Shown here one piece after another: positions 12,751-25,815 of a DNA stretch of 64,000 nt. The notes below the pieces were generated by a model that searched no databases, had not been told where the DNA came from, and worked only from the letters and a program-made list of their open reading frames with translations. A program made the translations under genes and the position numbers. Numbering within the stretch: the first letter of the stretch is position 1; every line of letters starts with the position of its first letter. Source of the DNA: Crotophaga sulcirostris (taxonomy: Eukaryota; Chordata; Aves; Cuculiformes; Crotophagidae); NCBI GenBank assembly GCA_013397455.1, contig VYZB01000125.1:604900-668899 (forward strand), in the 5' to 3' direction.

Positions 12751-15700
12751 GGTCGCGCAGGGGATAGGTTGCCCCACTGCCACTGAACAGGGATGCAGTG
12801 ATGGCATGATTTTGGGTACCATTCAGCTGTGACGCCCAGTTCGTGTTCCAAGAGCTTGACAGCACATAGGTCCGTGCTCTGAAAAGTGCCTTATTCTCAT
12901 TTCAACATCTGCAGCCTGAAAATTCAACATCCACCCAGCTTAGCAATAATTAAGTTTATTTTTCTTGCACCTAATCCCTATTGTGAGAGGTCAGTGTTGT
13001 GAAGGGCAGATCAGAGTTTAGAGCAACAGGACCTGGTACTAGGCTGGACCAGCATCCTAAAACTGTGTCACTAAATGAGAACGCACACTATGGGCATGAT
13101 CCTGAATGGCACTACTCACTTGAGATCTCTTACTATACTAGAAGTAAGTATTAGTACTAATGAGATTTGGAGCTGATGGTTTCTTAATTAGATTTTAGCA
13201 TTCCGTTGTTAATTAATTTACTGAAATGTTTCAGGATGTTTTCCCACACCGCATCCCTCTCCCACCTCACTCCTCCCTGAGGAGCAACCGACAGCAGTGA
13301 GACATAGCTCGAATTAATCTTTATAAATGCCACATGTCACTTCACCATTCAAGTAAAAGAAACAATGATGGAATATTTGTTCCCTACAAAATATAAAGCA
13401 ATTGAACAGCTTTCTTAACGAATGAATAACAAAGTTTAAATAATCATGTCAAAATATCCTTTTGAAAAATTTATGATTTGGTTGCCTAATCGTTGTGTAG
13501 TTTCCTTCTGAGAAACTGTATTATTTGGGGAGCCATACAAGATCCCAAATGTATGACTTGATTTCTGCAGATATGGGAGTTTTCTTGCAAAGGAGGAGAT
13601 GTAGGAGGTTTTTGTCACCAGCCAAGAGCTCATCCTGAAACCTCTTACCTCAATAAAATCTGCTCCCCATTGATGTTCATACTGGTTAGTGTGTACCATA
13701 GAAAAAAAACAGTTCTGTCTGTATTATAAATACATAAATTTGCTGGTAAATGTAACTGATTTAACTTCAGTGTGGGAGGACTCAGTTTCAAGTGCTGCTG
13801 GCCAGGCTAGGTAGTGTGCACGGACCTTCCCCAGTCCTGTGGCAGGGCTGCAGGGATACAGGCATACCTGATTTTTTAACCACATCAGGGAAAAATTTTA
13901 GTTTTGCATCATGGTTGCAAAATTCTGGTATGTGGCATGTTAAGAATAGCTTATGTGGCTAAGAAAGACTATGATCATGTGCAGGGAGGCGTGACAGAGC
14001 TTCACAGCTGGGTTTTGCATGTAAACCTGCAGGACTCTGTTACCTTACTCTGCTTTCACTCCTTCTTCCATACTGTTTGTTCTGTGGTTTGGGTTAATTT
14101 TCTTTCCAGCCCAAAAGCCACTTCAGAATGTCATCCTCAGCACCCCTCTCTCCCTCCAAAATACTGAGAAAATCACGCAAATGGCACACCAGGATGGCAT
14201 CATGAGCTGCACTTTTTCAGGCACTGGAGAGAACCAGGATTGTGCTCCTGTAATGTGAATGACCAGCTTTCACACTTCATCCCTCTGGCAGGCAGCAGAG
14301 CCTCAGAGCACCTTCCAGAGATGACTGTTAAATGAAATAGAATTTAAATATCACATGAACACCTCTTTATATGATAAAGTACCGTGGCTTAAGAGTTTCC
14401 AGTAAGTAATTTTGTAGAGTTCCTGAGGTGATTTCTGAAAAGACACCATTCGTTGCCCTCATTATGCCAATTCCAGCTGAAAATCAAGGTCCAAAGTCAA
14501 GGTCTTGTACTCCACTGTATAAATGTGAAGTGAAATTTTAAGGATCCTTTAAATTGTTTAAGTTCCTGCTAAATTGCCTGATGTGTTATCTGGGATTGAA
14601 AGAGGGCATTAAAAATATGTTTCTTGAAACTCATGTCCTATTTGATTTGCTCACGTTCTTTTAGGCATGTAACAAAAAGAAAGAATTTTCAGGAAAACAA
14701 CTCATACACTCATGGTAGAGTTTATTCTCCTGAGCTCTCCTTCCTTACCAGAAATTTTTGTGATAAAAGCAAAACTGCCAGATGACATAATATTTACCTT
14801 TCTGGGAACTGAAGGACATCATTCTTATATTAAAGGGTGGTGACAATAAGTATGAAGAGAATATCAGAGGACACTTGAAGGTACCCAGTTAGTTACTTTT
14901 GATTTGGAACTGGCCTGTGGCACAGCTGAAGGACAGACCTTGCTTTTGATGCTGAAGGAGAGAAAGCAAAAATTGAAGCCACTAAAAGATCAGGATTCTC
15001 ATCTTCTGAGACTTAAGTGGTGTAGGATTTAGAAGCCTTTGGTGTAAGGTTTGGCCTGGAATCACAAATTCAAGGGAAGTGGAAAGCTTCAGGGAGTCCA
15101 GCGCTATGATAGAGGAAAGATCTTAGATCTGGGTTTCTGAGTTCTGATGACCTGCAATTTTTAACAAAACCTTATTTTAAATTAATTTTAACACCTCCCT
15201 TCTTTTGCCTCCCTCCATTCTACAAGAACAGTTGGAGAAAGGAAAACTCCCAAGTCATGTAGCCAGCTGTCGTCCATGATGACAATATATAAGGAATAAG
15301 AAATTTGTGGAATCCTAAATGTAGAACCCTTGGGGAGGGATAGGAAAAAATGCAAAAAAAATAAGAGTCCTTTAGGCAAAGTAGATAATTGAACTGTGAT
15401 GGATATGTGATTTTTTTTTTCCTTATGTATCCAGGCAACTCTTTGCTTTAGATGTAATGACTGTTATAAATCACAGAATGAAGTTTCTAACCCCAACACA
15501 CGCCTGGAAAACAGCTGTTGATGTTACTCAGCTAATAAAGCGTATTTCTTGAAGCAAAACCAGGTTACCTATCATTGTGCCATTCACACTGGTGACACAA
15601 TTACAGATTAGTCAGAACAACATTTAGGACATGTACTTTGAGCAGCCATAGTCCTGTGTCTACAAACAGCAAAAAGCTTAAGGAACTGTGTGACATCTTA

Positions 15701-15777
15701 CAAACAAATTGTGTTCTCTAACCTGTGAATTTCTGAATTGCACACTAAGATTTGCAGTATGATGATCTGAGCCAGTT

Positions 15778-15843
15778 CCTCTCTCTCCTATTGCTTTATT
15801 ATGAGCTACTATTCCTCCTATAGAGAGGAATAGAGAGAGACCT
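15778..15843. repeat. Imperfect inverted repeat (CT/GA-rich arms)
   Basis: The left arm, 15,778-15,792, is CT-rich and ends in CTATT. The right arm, 15,829-15,843, is AATAGAGAGAGACC and pairs with it apart from one bulged base. Nested inside, ATTCCTC at 15,811-15,817 pairs with GAGGAAT at 15,825-15,831. The two pairings share three bases on the right side and so compete. No known small-RNA sequence was recognised. Confidence 0.5.
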
Positions 15844-17543
15844 AAGGCCAGGGGAGACGTGAGACCTGAAGATGAAGGTTCTGGGAAAAAAAATTTCGTA
15901 CCTCTCAAGTTGTGTATTTTATACTATTATATAGGCTTAATTTTTAGATCTGGATTACTTTTTGTTTACTATATTGCTGTTTCGCTGTGTGAGAACTATG
16001 ACCTTCGATATGGTTATCTGAATTTAAGGATTTCAGTGTTTAGTATTTGGCAATGTACTCTTCCCTGAATTTAAAAGACAATGCGGTGCGCTATGGCAAT
16101 ATGAAAAAAATAATGCTGCTTTTCTCTTTTATGTGTGAAAAATGAGCTTCCCATTGAAAGAAGAGCTTGTTCCACACTGCTATATGTTTTTCATGCATAT
16201 TCACAAAGAAGCAGTTTTGAAAAATATACTGTTCTGCTTTTGCTGCTGGAGGTAGAGAAGAATATTAAAAATCCCATTTTTCCTACTGCTTAACTTCTGC
16301 TGCTGTGTAAACACCGAGTGTTTGCTGTCCTGTTGGGATTAACTGATGTTTGTTCAAGGCGGGAGAGGTGTTTTTAGAAAACAGATGGTTTTGGACTGTT
16401 TTTTTCCCTCAGGAACTGGTGAAATGGGGTCTGATTTTAAGTTGTTCTCTGTAATTTTTACTATTAGCTCTAATGAAAAATACCCTGATGCTGAGAGTCT
16501 GTGCAACAGGTACTCATTTACCTCGATCCTTTGTGCCACACAACAGCTTCAGTTAAAGCACCTGCATACTGCACTCTGCTTGTGATGTACTATTAAATGC
16601 TAAGTACTCTGAAAGATGATGTGTTAAAAACTTAGACTCACCTCCCATCTTGGGGAGTATTTTTGACCTTTTATTCTGGGCTTTGGTAAGGACAGTAATA
16701 TCACCTTACTGCACAGAATGGTTATGCAAATAAATGTAGTATTCACAAATGAAACAGTCGTGAACAATGCCACGGAAAAAGGTCCATAGGGAAATTGCTA
16801 ATCCAGAGCATGGCTAGAACAACATGTACCATAAGGAATGCTCTGGAGCAGGTGCTCAGCCATAGGGACGGAGCAGCATTTTGCATATCTGCTTATTCTA
16901 CTGCACTCAACTGTCTTTGATTTTCAGTTGGACTGATTATCACAGAGGTAAATGATAACAGGGTTGTTCAGGCTGCAGTCAATGAGTAAAGAGTATGTTT
17001 TGAATTTTAGTGTCCAAAAGTTTAGTGTTTGGCTCACCGTAGAGCTTGGAGGAAAGCTTTGGAGCTCTGTTGCTGATGTGCACCTAGCTGTCTGTTGAAG
17101 TCATTAGATGCTTCTTGGAGATACGAAGAAGTAAGTAAATGTATGAGATGAGGAACAAAAATGCCCTTTGTTAATGCATTTTAGTGATGTATGGAAAAAT
17201 ATCCAGGATTTGAGGAAAAAGAAACTGCCCCAGCTGCCTAAGACTGTTTGGCACCTAACGTCCAGCGGCCTAGTAGGGAGAAAGCCCCTATTAGCTATTT
17301 ATTTCAATTATCAGGATGTGTGGATGATGATGTCTGGGTCACCATTGATGTGAAGGACCCACAAATCTCATCCCAGACTTTTCATTTCCAGTGCAAATAA
17401 TGAAGAAAGCAAGGAAATAAAAATACAGGCTTCGGAAAAGAATGTGCCAAGTCCCCTCCGTTGTATGCTAGTTCAGTTCTGCTATCTGAAACAGCACCTA
17501 CTCCTGCAGAGAGGATTTAAGAAATGTTAAACATATCAGTACT

Positions 17544-17562
17544 GGGGTGGGGGAGGGGGGGG
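17544..17562 (+). repeat. G-run, possible G-quadruplex
   Basis: Three plus-strand runs of 4, 5 and 8 G are separated by single T and A bases. The 8-G run can supply two G-tracts, so an intramolecular G-quadruplex is possible in principle. No promoter or gene feature is nearby. Confidence 0.6.
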
Positions 17563-19829
17563 AAATCATTACCTTAATGGTAGCTGTCACACCAGAGCAA
17601 AGAAAAGTGCAGAGAAGTGCATAACTGTTTTTCTATCTTTCAGAAATATCTTGCTGTTACAGATGAAAAAAACACTTCTTGGAGGCTGATGGGGTTTGGA
17701 TTGTCCCTGGGGATTTATTTGATGTATGATCGGACTGGGAGTAGTCAGGTAGAGAGAAATGCTTTAGATTTTGAGTGCAGTGGACCATAGCCCAATAATT
17801 CAAGAGAAGTTTATCTGTAATGGGAACTGGGAAGTTGCAGGAATGGGATGTGGTGGCATCTCTGTGGGTCCTGCATGTTTTACTTTCAAAACATGGAGTG
17901 TACCTGTGCTACCCATCAGGCCATTGTTCCCCCTGTTACTGGAAGAGATCTGTGATACCCTCCTTGCCTTTGCCCTGCAACTTGACTTGCTGGCACACAA
18001 ATCTTCTCCATAAGTGTAGCCACCAGCTCTGGCCAGCATTTCATGGTCAACCTGTGGTGATGCTGCGTGTCTCCTGCCTGTGGCTGTGCTTGTGCTTCAG
18101 GGGATCGCTGAGCTCCTGCCGAGGGCAAGAGGAAGTAGAAACTCTGAGTTAATTTATATGTTGTAGCTTGGCAGATTCAATATCAATTACGAGGTCTGTA
18201 ATGCAATACCTATTTTATTTTCCCTACTTTTCATGACAGCATAGGCCATGAGGACTTGCTGCCATATTCTGGGCTGAAAAACTGCTTATCAAAATAAAAG
18301 AAGCTGAATGGGTAGATTTCATCACCCTACTTGGTCTGCTGTTAGCATGGCCTCAAAGACTTGAGGGATGTCATGCTGTTACACAAAGGTGACACCCAGC
18401 TGGGGAGAAGGTCCCCAGCACATCCCAATTCCCACCAGGATGAGTGGGAGGGGATGCAAACCGTGCAACGACCTGTGGCCATCTCCCTTTCTGCAGTGAA
18501 AAGGCATAGTCCATGTGAACAACTCTCTGTGCTAGGGTAACAGGTTAATTTAGCCTGGCATTGCCCTTAGACTTATTAATAAATTTATAAGAAAGCTTCT
18601 TGAATCGGGGTTAATACATGACAATTTTTATGTGTATGCAGAAGTATTATCACCCATAAACAATTAGGAAACCAAGTGTTTATGTGGTTATCTGATTTGT
18701 GGATGCTGTCTGTCAGCAAAGTGCTGTTATTAACTCTAGCACAGTTCAACGCAGTTCTCATTTCAGTTGTAGGGAAGTTAATAACGGATTGTCACATCTG
18801 TTTAAACTATGAGGTCTTCAAGGCATGGATATATTTACGCTACATATATGTTCTCATAGCACAGGAAACAAGTCCTGACTGAGATTTCAGGGACTGTTTA
18901 AGAGATATGGCTGAAAACAAGATTTAAGGATTTTTTTTTTTCAGGATTATAGAGTTAGAAATTAAAGGGTTTAGAGTCGTTTGGACTTTTTTTTTTGAAG
19001 TGAGATTGCTAAGAAAATGGCACAAAAGAGCGCAAAATGCTCCCTTCATTACAAAGAAAATTCTAATGTATTTTAAAGTACAATATGTAGAATGTATTCA
19101 GGTTATTGTGATTTTCTGAAACAATGCGTGTTATACTGGAGTGCCAGTCACCTGGACTTTTAGTTTTGTACATGATTGTATTAGAGCTATTGAGAAGTTT
19201 AGAGTATTTGTATTGCTGTAATCAAATAAGAATGTGTTTTTAGAAGCTTTCTCTGGAGTGCTGTGTTTAGGCAGTAAATACTTAATTTCTATTTTAGTTC
19301 CCTGTCTTTTAAATTTCGCTTCCTTGGCAGTGGGTATTACTCTGTGTAATGCAGCTGATGTCATTCTGCAAGAGGTGCAGACTGTGCATCTTGGGGAAGC
19401 CAGGTTCTTAATCGCTGGAGCTTCTTGCCAGTTGATATGAACCAAACAAGACCATCATGGGCAGGATGGTGCTTTTCAGATCTATTTTTCTGTCTCCTTT
19501 TCCCAGCACAGGACTGAACATTATTTCCTCTTTCATGGTGCTATTCTTGATACTCAGGGACCTGTTTTTGGCTTTGACGTCAAAATAATGAACAGCTATT
19601 GCTTTCCTCTGATTTAGACATGAAATATCTGCTGTCACATTGCTAAAATAATCTGTTTTATTTAAATGGAAGAAATAAAATTTTTTCCTAATAATTTTTT
19701 GCTTGAAGGAAACAATAATTATAAATCTATTCTGATATTCTACTAGGTTTGCCTTACTTCTCTCCCATTTCAGTACAGCAAGGGACTACAAAGCTCATGG
19801 AGATGCGCTTCTTTGATCACAAATACGAA

Positions 19830-20144
19830 GATGGTGCATGACAGTAATTAAATTTTTACTATCAACTAATTTAATTTGTTAGTAAAATAGGGAGAAAGGC
19901 TTTATTGCAAATGGGAAGAGGCTGCTTCTTACACCTGATTTTACTTGTAGTTGACTAACTACTTCATTAGACCATAGGCAAGTCTGGTGACAGATCATTA
20001 ATTTTCATGGATGTAATCTGGGAAGCCAAGTATTAGTAGAAGGCTGGTCTGCCAAAATCAGCATAAATGCATTAATGCTTATTAAAACTAAGCTGTAAGT
20101 CTATTTTCATGCTGCCTCTGCCATGTTATGGATTAATTGCTTAA
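19830..20144. other. Candidate conserved noncoding block
   Basis: AT-rich unique sequence with many homeodomain-type cores, for example TAATTAAAT near 19,846, CATTAATTTTCAT near 19,997 and GCATTAATGC near 20,069, and a TTGCAAAT octamer-like site near 19,906. It has no open frame and no repeat similarity. The call rests only on motif density and the lack of mutational decay into low complexity. It cannot be confirmed without a cross-species alignment. Confidence 0.18.
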
Positions 20145-23100
20145 ATGTATTAAGAGAGCAAATACAAAGAGAAGAGATTACTTTGTCTTATACCAAAGGG
20201 CAGAAAAGGATGTGGTTTTCTACTTAAAAGACTGATCTCTCTAGAACAGGTAATTTCTGTTAGAAAGTGCAACCACTGATGAAGCTACACCTCACATCTA
20301 GGCAAAGGCAATTATATGTTGCATCATTTGACTTCTATTATCAAGGTATGTTTATATCCTTGCAAGTCAATTTCATTTCAGTAAAATGCTTTCTCTATAT
20401 TAAAAGTTGTATAGCACTGGGTAGTGAAGTGGCAAGGGCTTTTTAGCATATGAAATTTGATAACCCTGCTAGAGGTAAAATCTGTTTTCAAAATTCTAGT
20501 TGCACACACTGCAAATGCTGCAGTAAATCAACAGTGGAGCTGTGCACACGAGCCTCGTGATGGCTGAGAGCTGCATTCCTCCTCCTGCACCCTTTGCCAC
20601 CGCCACAGGCACCAATGGACCTTTGGGTTAGTGCCTTTTTATGACTGATGTTGATTTAAACTTCTGCTGGACATGTGATAAACTACTGATACCTCAGAAA
20701 CAGAAATTTATATAGCAATGTATGTAACCTATTTTCTTCAGCTACTAGGTCATTAATGCCCTTGCTCTTTTCTTTTTTTATTGCAAGCTATTATTGCAAG
20801 CTGTGGAAATCTGTGCATGCACAGTTGCTCAGTGCAACCGTTTTCGGCAGTGAATGGTATCCTTTCTCTTTTTACCTGTTGATAATAAAATTTTTATTTC
20901 TTTTTGTAACTATTATTTCTTTGCCTTTATTTCTTGCATCTACAAGAATCCATTTCAATTGCGAGTAAAACCTGCAGACAGTAGCACTGGAAACATTATT
21001 TTCATACAAGAAAATATTCTGCCCAAATGTGTTGTAAAATTAGGAGAAACACATTGTTTTTTGAAATACACAGACATGAAATCTAATGGTAGAGTGCCAA
21101 GCTTCATTCATTTATTTCCAGGCTCTGATAAAGTGGCATTAATGAAAAACATTTTCAGAGGAGAAGTTTTGTTACTTGTTTCAGTGGGAGCAGTATTAGA
21201 GCATGATGATAGGAGGCATAGGAAGAAGAAAATATCATTATTTCATGCTCTGTACATGCCAGCTGATGGGACTGGATGAGGCTGTTTAATGTGAGGCTCA
21301 AGAAATATGGAGTATTTCCCAGTATTTTTTACACACTTCCAATACCCTGTTAAATCACATTTTGTATGTGCCTTGCCATATGCTCACACATACAAAAAAC
21401 TGTAAGCTTTTCAGGATTTGAAATTCCTTGAGTTATACATGGGGTATTAAGACCAGGAGAGGAAAACACAGATCACTAGGGATTTAGCGAGGTGAGAGGT
21501 TGTATTATTTCACAAGTCAAGCAAACCATAAACTCATGCAGGAGCTAATAGGCTTCAAGGGCTCTTGGCAATGTAAGAGTGGCTTAAGCATTTCACAAGA
21601 TTGGTCTCAGAACTGTTGTAAGATTATATATGATATAAGCAAAACTCTTTCCCCCCAAAGACTAAAAAGGAAGACTGGCAGTAGTAAACATAATTATGTT
21701 TACTGTTCTGCAGCTTCACAAAAGAATTTGTTGATTTCCAGAGTGGTTAAATTGATTTTATACCTTTCTGAGCACACAAAATAGAAATTAGTCAATGCTA
21801 TATATTGGATTTTTGACAGGTATAAAATTATAGTGCCAATTATTTTACGGAAGTTGCTAAACAACAACCACTTCAAATAGCAGAGGTTTCTGAACAATCT
21901 TTAAGACAGTGCTGACGGAAGAAATATGCCAGTTCACTAAATGTTTTAAAGGTATAACTAGTTTCCAATAGAACAGAATAAAAATGTTTGTTATGTGTGT
22001 ATGTCATGTGCCTGGTACAATTTGTATTGTTTTATTATAATGGTGGCCACTTCTTTATGGACACATACTAATGTTTGTTAAATCTTAACCATTTAGGAGT
22101 AATATAATAGCAACTGAAGTCTCTCTGGTATTCATGTTTCCTGGAGGCATAATGAAAAGAGTACAGAGTCCTCCTTAAAGGAAATAAATTTGTATCATTG
22201 ACCACAGAAAATTTCTATCAATTTGTAGCACTTATTTGGTTTTTCAGATAGAAGAAACATAACATTTTACTCCAAAGGAAGTGAAATTTTACACCTCTGA
22301 AACAGCTGGTGACTGCATGAAGATTTGGTCTAATTTTTATTTAATTTGAATTATTTCATCTATCTGCTTGTCAAATGACAAAATGACAAGTTCAACAAGC
22401 TCTGCAACTTGGCCCTGCCACTTGCTTGACTTGGGTTGTTGTTGAAAGACAGGTTATTAGCTATGCTCCATTATTCAAGAAAAGACAGCATTTTTTAAAC
22501 AAAAATGCATTGTACAGGAAGCTTCTGAACTTATACACCTCTCAATATAACAGTTACATCAATTACAGTAATTTTGTAAATTACATATTTCAGAGATTGC
22601 TTTCAAAGTTTGCTGCTCTGAAAGCAGTATTTTAAAGGAACACTGTGTTCTTCATTGGTGATAGTCTTGTTCTAATAAAACCATGCAAATAATAGAAACT
22701 TGTTATAAACATGATTCCCATATGATTTGGAAGCCTGGCTGAAGTGAATTGCTTTCATTACTCATGGGGAAGTGATATACAATGGGTCATGATGAGTACA
22801 GCAGGAGATGATTTCTGAATAAGCGCTGGAGAAAGCTCCCAAGACCATTGTGCTGTGAAGTCGTCCAAGTAAACGCCAATGAAAATTCCCCACCCAGTTC
22901 TGCAATTCCAAAGTGGGAAGGAAAATCCTACCCTAGTCATGAGATGTCTTTGTCCTACCTAGAGGGGGAAAATGTAGGTGGTATTCCAATATTCTTTAAA
23001 GCTTTTACTGCTCAGGATTTTTATTCGTGTGGCCTGAAATACTCTGGCAGCCAGCCTTTACCCACCTGTTCATGCCTCTGGCATTATGGCTTGCACAGGT

Positions 23101-25124
23101 GGGTGTCTTCAGCAGAAAGTGGAACTGGTTCTCACATGAAGCACTAGGTTGGTGTCATTTCCCCTTTGGTGATTTAGGGGGATTTGGGGCAAATTATTTC
23201 CCTTTTCCCTCCTCATCCAAATTCCAGAAGAATGCGTATATGGATTGTCTGTCAGCAGTGACTTGAGAAAGCTCCATTGCTCCATGTGTGTCAGGTACCC
23301 TCAGACAGAGGGTAGGATGCCAGGGGTCCTGGCTCCCAAGTGAGACCAGCTCAACTGAGAAATAGGAGAGAGAGAGAAGAGTCAGCTATCCCAGCTCTTA
23401 CTACCTGAGACAGTTCTCACCTCTATGATTCCTTTTTGGCTTAATACTAAAGATTAAACTGGTACAACTCCACACTTTTTTTAAAAAAGGATTTCCCACC
23501 CATTATCAATATTCTCTGTTGGCTATCATCAGTGTTAGAAATAAGCAGACTATTATCTGACACAGTACTAATGCTCTTAATAGAAATATTTTATGAAATT
23601 AATATTAGAAAATTGCGTATCATACAAACATATAATTAGTTATGCGAACCTCAATAATTCATGATTTTTCCATTTGTAATGTAAAATACATTTGCTGTTA
23701 TGTTTTCTAATTTAATTTTAAACATTTTAAATGAGGAGGTTATTATATCTTCCCTGATTCTTAACATGCTGCTATCACTATTTTATTATTTATTCTAGTA
23801 TGTTTCCAGGTAAAATTCTCAATTACTACATGGCTTCCAATATCTCTTTTTCTAGCACTTAAGAAATCACTGTTTATCCTTTGCAAAACTGTCTTCTTTT
23901 CCACCCATTCTCAGCAATATTTGGTAGTGTTTCTCAGATTTCTATTTTTTCAGCTCTGCTATGGAGAAACATCTTCTGATAGAGGCCACACGTGGTCCTG
24001 TGGCTATGGCTGTATGAGTGATACATGAAATGTGCACAATGTTTGTAGACAAAATGCACTGATGGACAGCAATTGACACATTCATATTCCCTGGGCTCTA
24101 GAAAGGCTTGAAGCAAAGATGATTTTTTTGTCATGCTTAGCTCTTTTTATTGTGATGCCACCCAAAAATGAAAATGAAAAGCATCATGTTGCAAACATAA
24201 GTCTATAAGCTTGTCCAAACAAACCACAACCCAGCTGTACAATATCTGCTTCAGGATATATATTTTAGTTACTGGTGCATACACCAGTTTTAGCTTGAAA
24301 ACAGATCTTCCATTCCTAACATAGCTTTAATTAAATTGCAATTCTATTCTTAGCTTTGTGACGTTGAGATTAAAGGTGTGAGAAATGACTTGGAAAATAT
24401 CTGTGGAAAAAATTCAGAACATTACTTTTCTATTAATAATTCCTCTCCTAAGGTCAAGCTCAGTTCTACCAGCATAACTGTTAAAAAGTAGAGAATTTCA
24501 TTGCCTTTAAAAGTTTCAGATGTTATTACTGAAGCTTTGACTAATCAGGATTGAACTACTCAACTAATAGCATGATTTCTTATTTGCAAACTAATTAGAA
24601 CATCAGAACATGATTTATGATTACTCCAGAGAGTTTTCTTAGTTGGTATTTTTAACCAAATTGCTTGATTTTTATAAATTTCGTTAGGTTATAATCAATG
24701 CTTATGTGAGGCTGAGGTAGATAACACGTGCGATTTCTTATTCTTAACAGTCATAGTAAGAGTGTGTTAAGACAAACTTTTCCTGAGATGGCATTATAAG
24801 ACAGAAATATCGAGAAACAGCCGGTATCCCACAGGGCAGGGCTGGGTAATCAAGATTGCATTAACGTTAATGACAGTGCCTGCACAACTTATTTCCTGCG
24901 AGGTAAAAGGGATTTTAACCAACAGCTTTTGTGATGGAGGTGGAAAATGGGAAAATTTCAGCTGTTTCGAGCTCCTGCATGGCCTGTGGTATATCATACA
25001 AGAAAGAAGTCCATCTGGAAAGATGAGCATGGCTAGTGACAGCCTCAGGGTTCTTGAAGTCAGCAAGTATGCAACCAGGTCTTTAGGGCTGCTCTAGCAA
25101 GCACAGGGGTACTGCCCTGTGTGA
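20145..25124. other. Non-genic AT-rich single-copy sequence
   Basis: Contains the longest open frame of the window (20,854-21,279, plus strand, 141 codons). I do not call it a gene: the N-terminal half is a Phe/Ile/Leu-rich translation of T-rich DNA, there is no family motif, and neither end has a convincing start or splice context. A short (GA)n stretch lies at 23,366-23,377. Otherwise nothing is recognised. Confidence 0.6.
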
Positions 25125-25815
25125 GCTCTGAAGTGTACAATTTTGGACTTGTTTGGATTGAATTGTATCCTTTTGGGCACTGATTCTTTTCTTCCTCCCC
25201 CCCCAGGCTGTTTTTCAAGTTTGGTAAAGTCATTTCAAATTCTGCTCTTTTCTTCCTTCTTTGCGTGTTTGTTGTCATTCTGAGCTAGCTGTCATCAGCA
25301 GATTTAATCAGCATATTCTCTAGTCCATCACCCAAATCGTTAGAAAGTTTTCATTAGAAAATCATTAGAAAATTTTGAGTAGTACTGGACACTGTGCAAT
25401 CCCCCGGGGACTTCCTTTGATACCTGTGTGTTGTTTGACATTAAGCCACCTGCAATTACTCTTTGTGTTTCCCAGTCAGCTATACAAGGAGTTCAGTGTC
25501 CTGAAAACAGAGGGTTCTACTGCTGGTTTCTAACAGGGTTAAAATCCTTGATACCTAGGGCTGCTCTATCCAGTGGTTCTATTATCTAGTGTAGAAGGAA
25601 ACAAGAAGGCTTTAATGTGATTTACTCTTGACAAAACTATGACAGCTTTTATGCATCTCCTTGTTTTTTTTTGCTTACTGGCTGATTGGTCTCAGCTGTT
25701 TTCAGGAACAGAGGCATGCTGGCTAATAAGTAGCTTCCTGCCTCCTGCTGTTATTTTCTTTTTTGAATTGGGGTCTTGTGTGCTCTTTCTCTGTAGTGAA
25801 GGTCTTTGACCAGTC
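25125..25815 (-). mobile_element. Old CR1-type LINE, reverse-transcriptase fragment
   Basis: Read on the minus strand, this segment carries degraded pieces of the CR1 (chicken repeat 1 / L3-like) ORF2 reverse transcriptase in the expected order. At about 25,375-25,410 a translation resembling the family's G-x-VLGPVLFNIF box reads GIAQCPVLLKIF. At 25,285-25,340 the sequence encodes NDLGDGLENMLIKSADDS-like residues, the degenerate form of the FADD catalytic box in which two aspartates remain and the leading Phe has become Ser. Around 25,135-25,185 a RIQFNPNKSKIVHF-like stretch matches the usual RMQFNKSKCKVLHL motif. Further right, to about 25,815, the antisense matches the thumb-proximal upstream part less clearly. 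Frames are broken by stops, indels and an 11-bp tandem duplication. It is a dead copy and much more diverged than the other CR1 pieces here. Exact ends are uncertain. Confidence 0.85.
25351..25372. repeat. 11-bp tandem duplication inside the CR1 fragment
   Basis: TCATTAGAAAA occurs twice head to tail, and a third degenerate copy (CGTTAGAAAGTTT) precedes it. It splits the reverse-transcriptase frame just before the catalytic box and is a small lineage-specific change within the dead element. Confidence 0.9.

Larger units (their letters stand above)
12751..19829. other. Non-genic AT-rich single-copy sequence
   Basis: No gene or element is recognised. The sequence is single-copy in appearance, with GC-richer patches at about 13,780-13,860 and 17,770-18,140 in which several overlapping short frames stay open on both strands. 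That pattern reflects fewer AT-rich stop codons rather than a gene. It contains the G-run at 17,544 and an imperfect CTCTCTCC/GGAGAGAG-type inverted repeat at 15,778-15,843. There is no CpG cluster. Confidence 0.6.

Noticed and set aside
13649..13681. Minus-strand 33-bp in-frame microexon candidate (YEHQWGADFIE)
   Set aside because: Too short to judge; strong-looking donors with tiny open upstream segments occur repeatedly in the window (also near 9,869 and 16,643), showing how often chance produces them.
20854..21279. Longest open frame, 141 codons, plus strand
   Set aside because: The first third is a Phe/Leu/Ile-rich reading of T-rich DNA, no domain is recognisable, there is no splice or promoter context, and a frame this long is plausible once in 64 kb of noncoding DNA.
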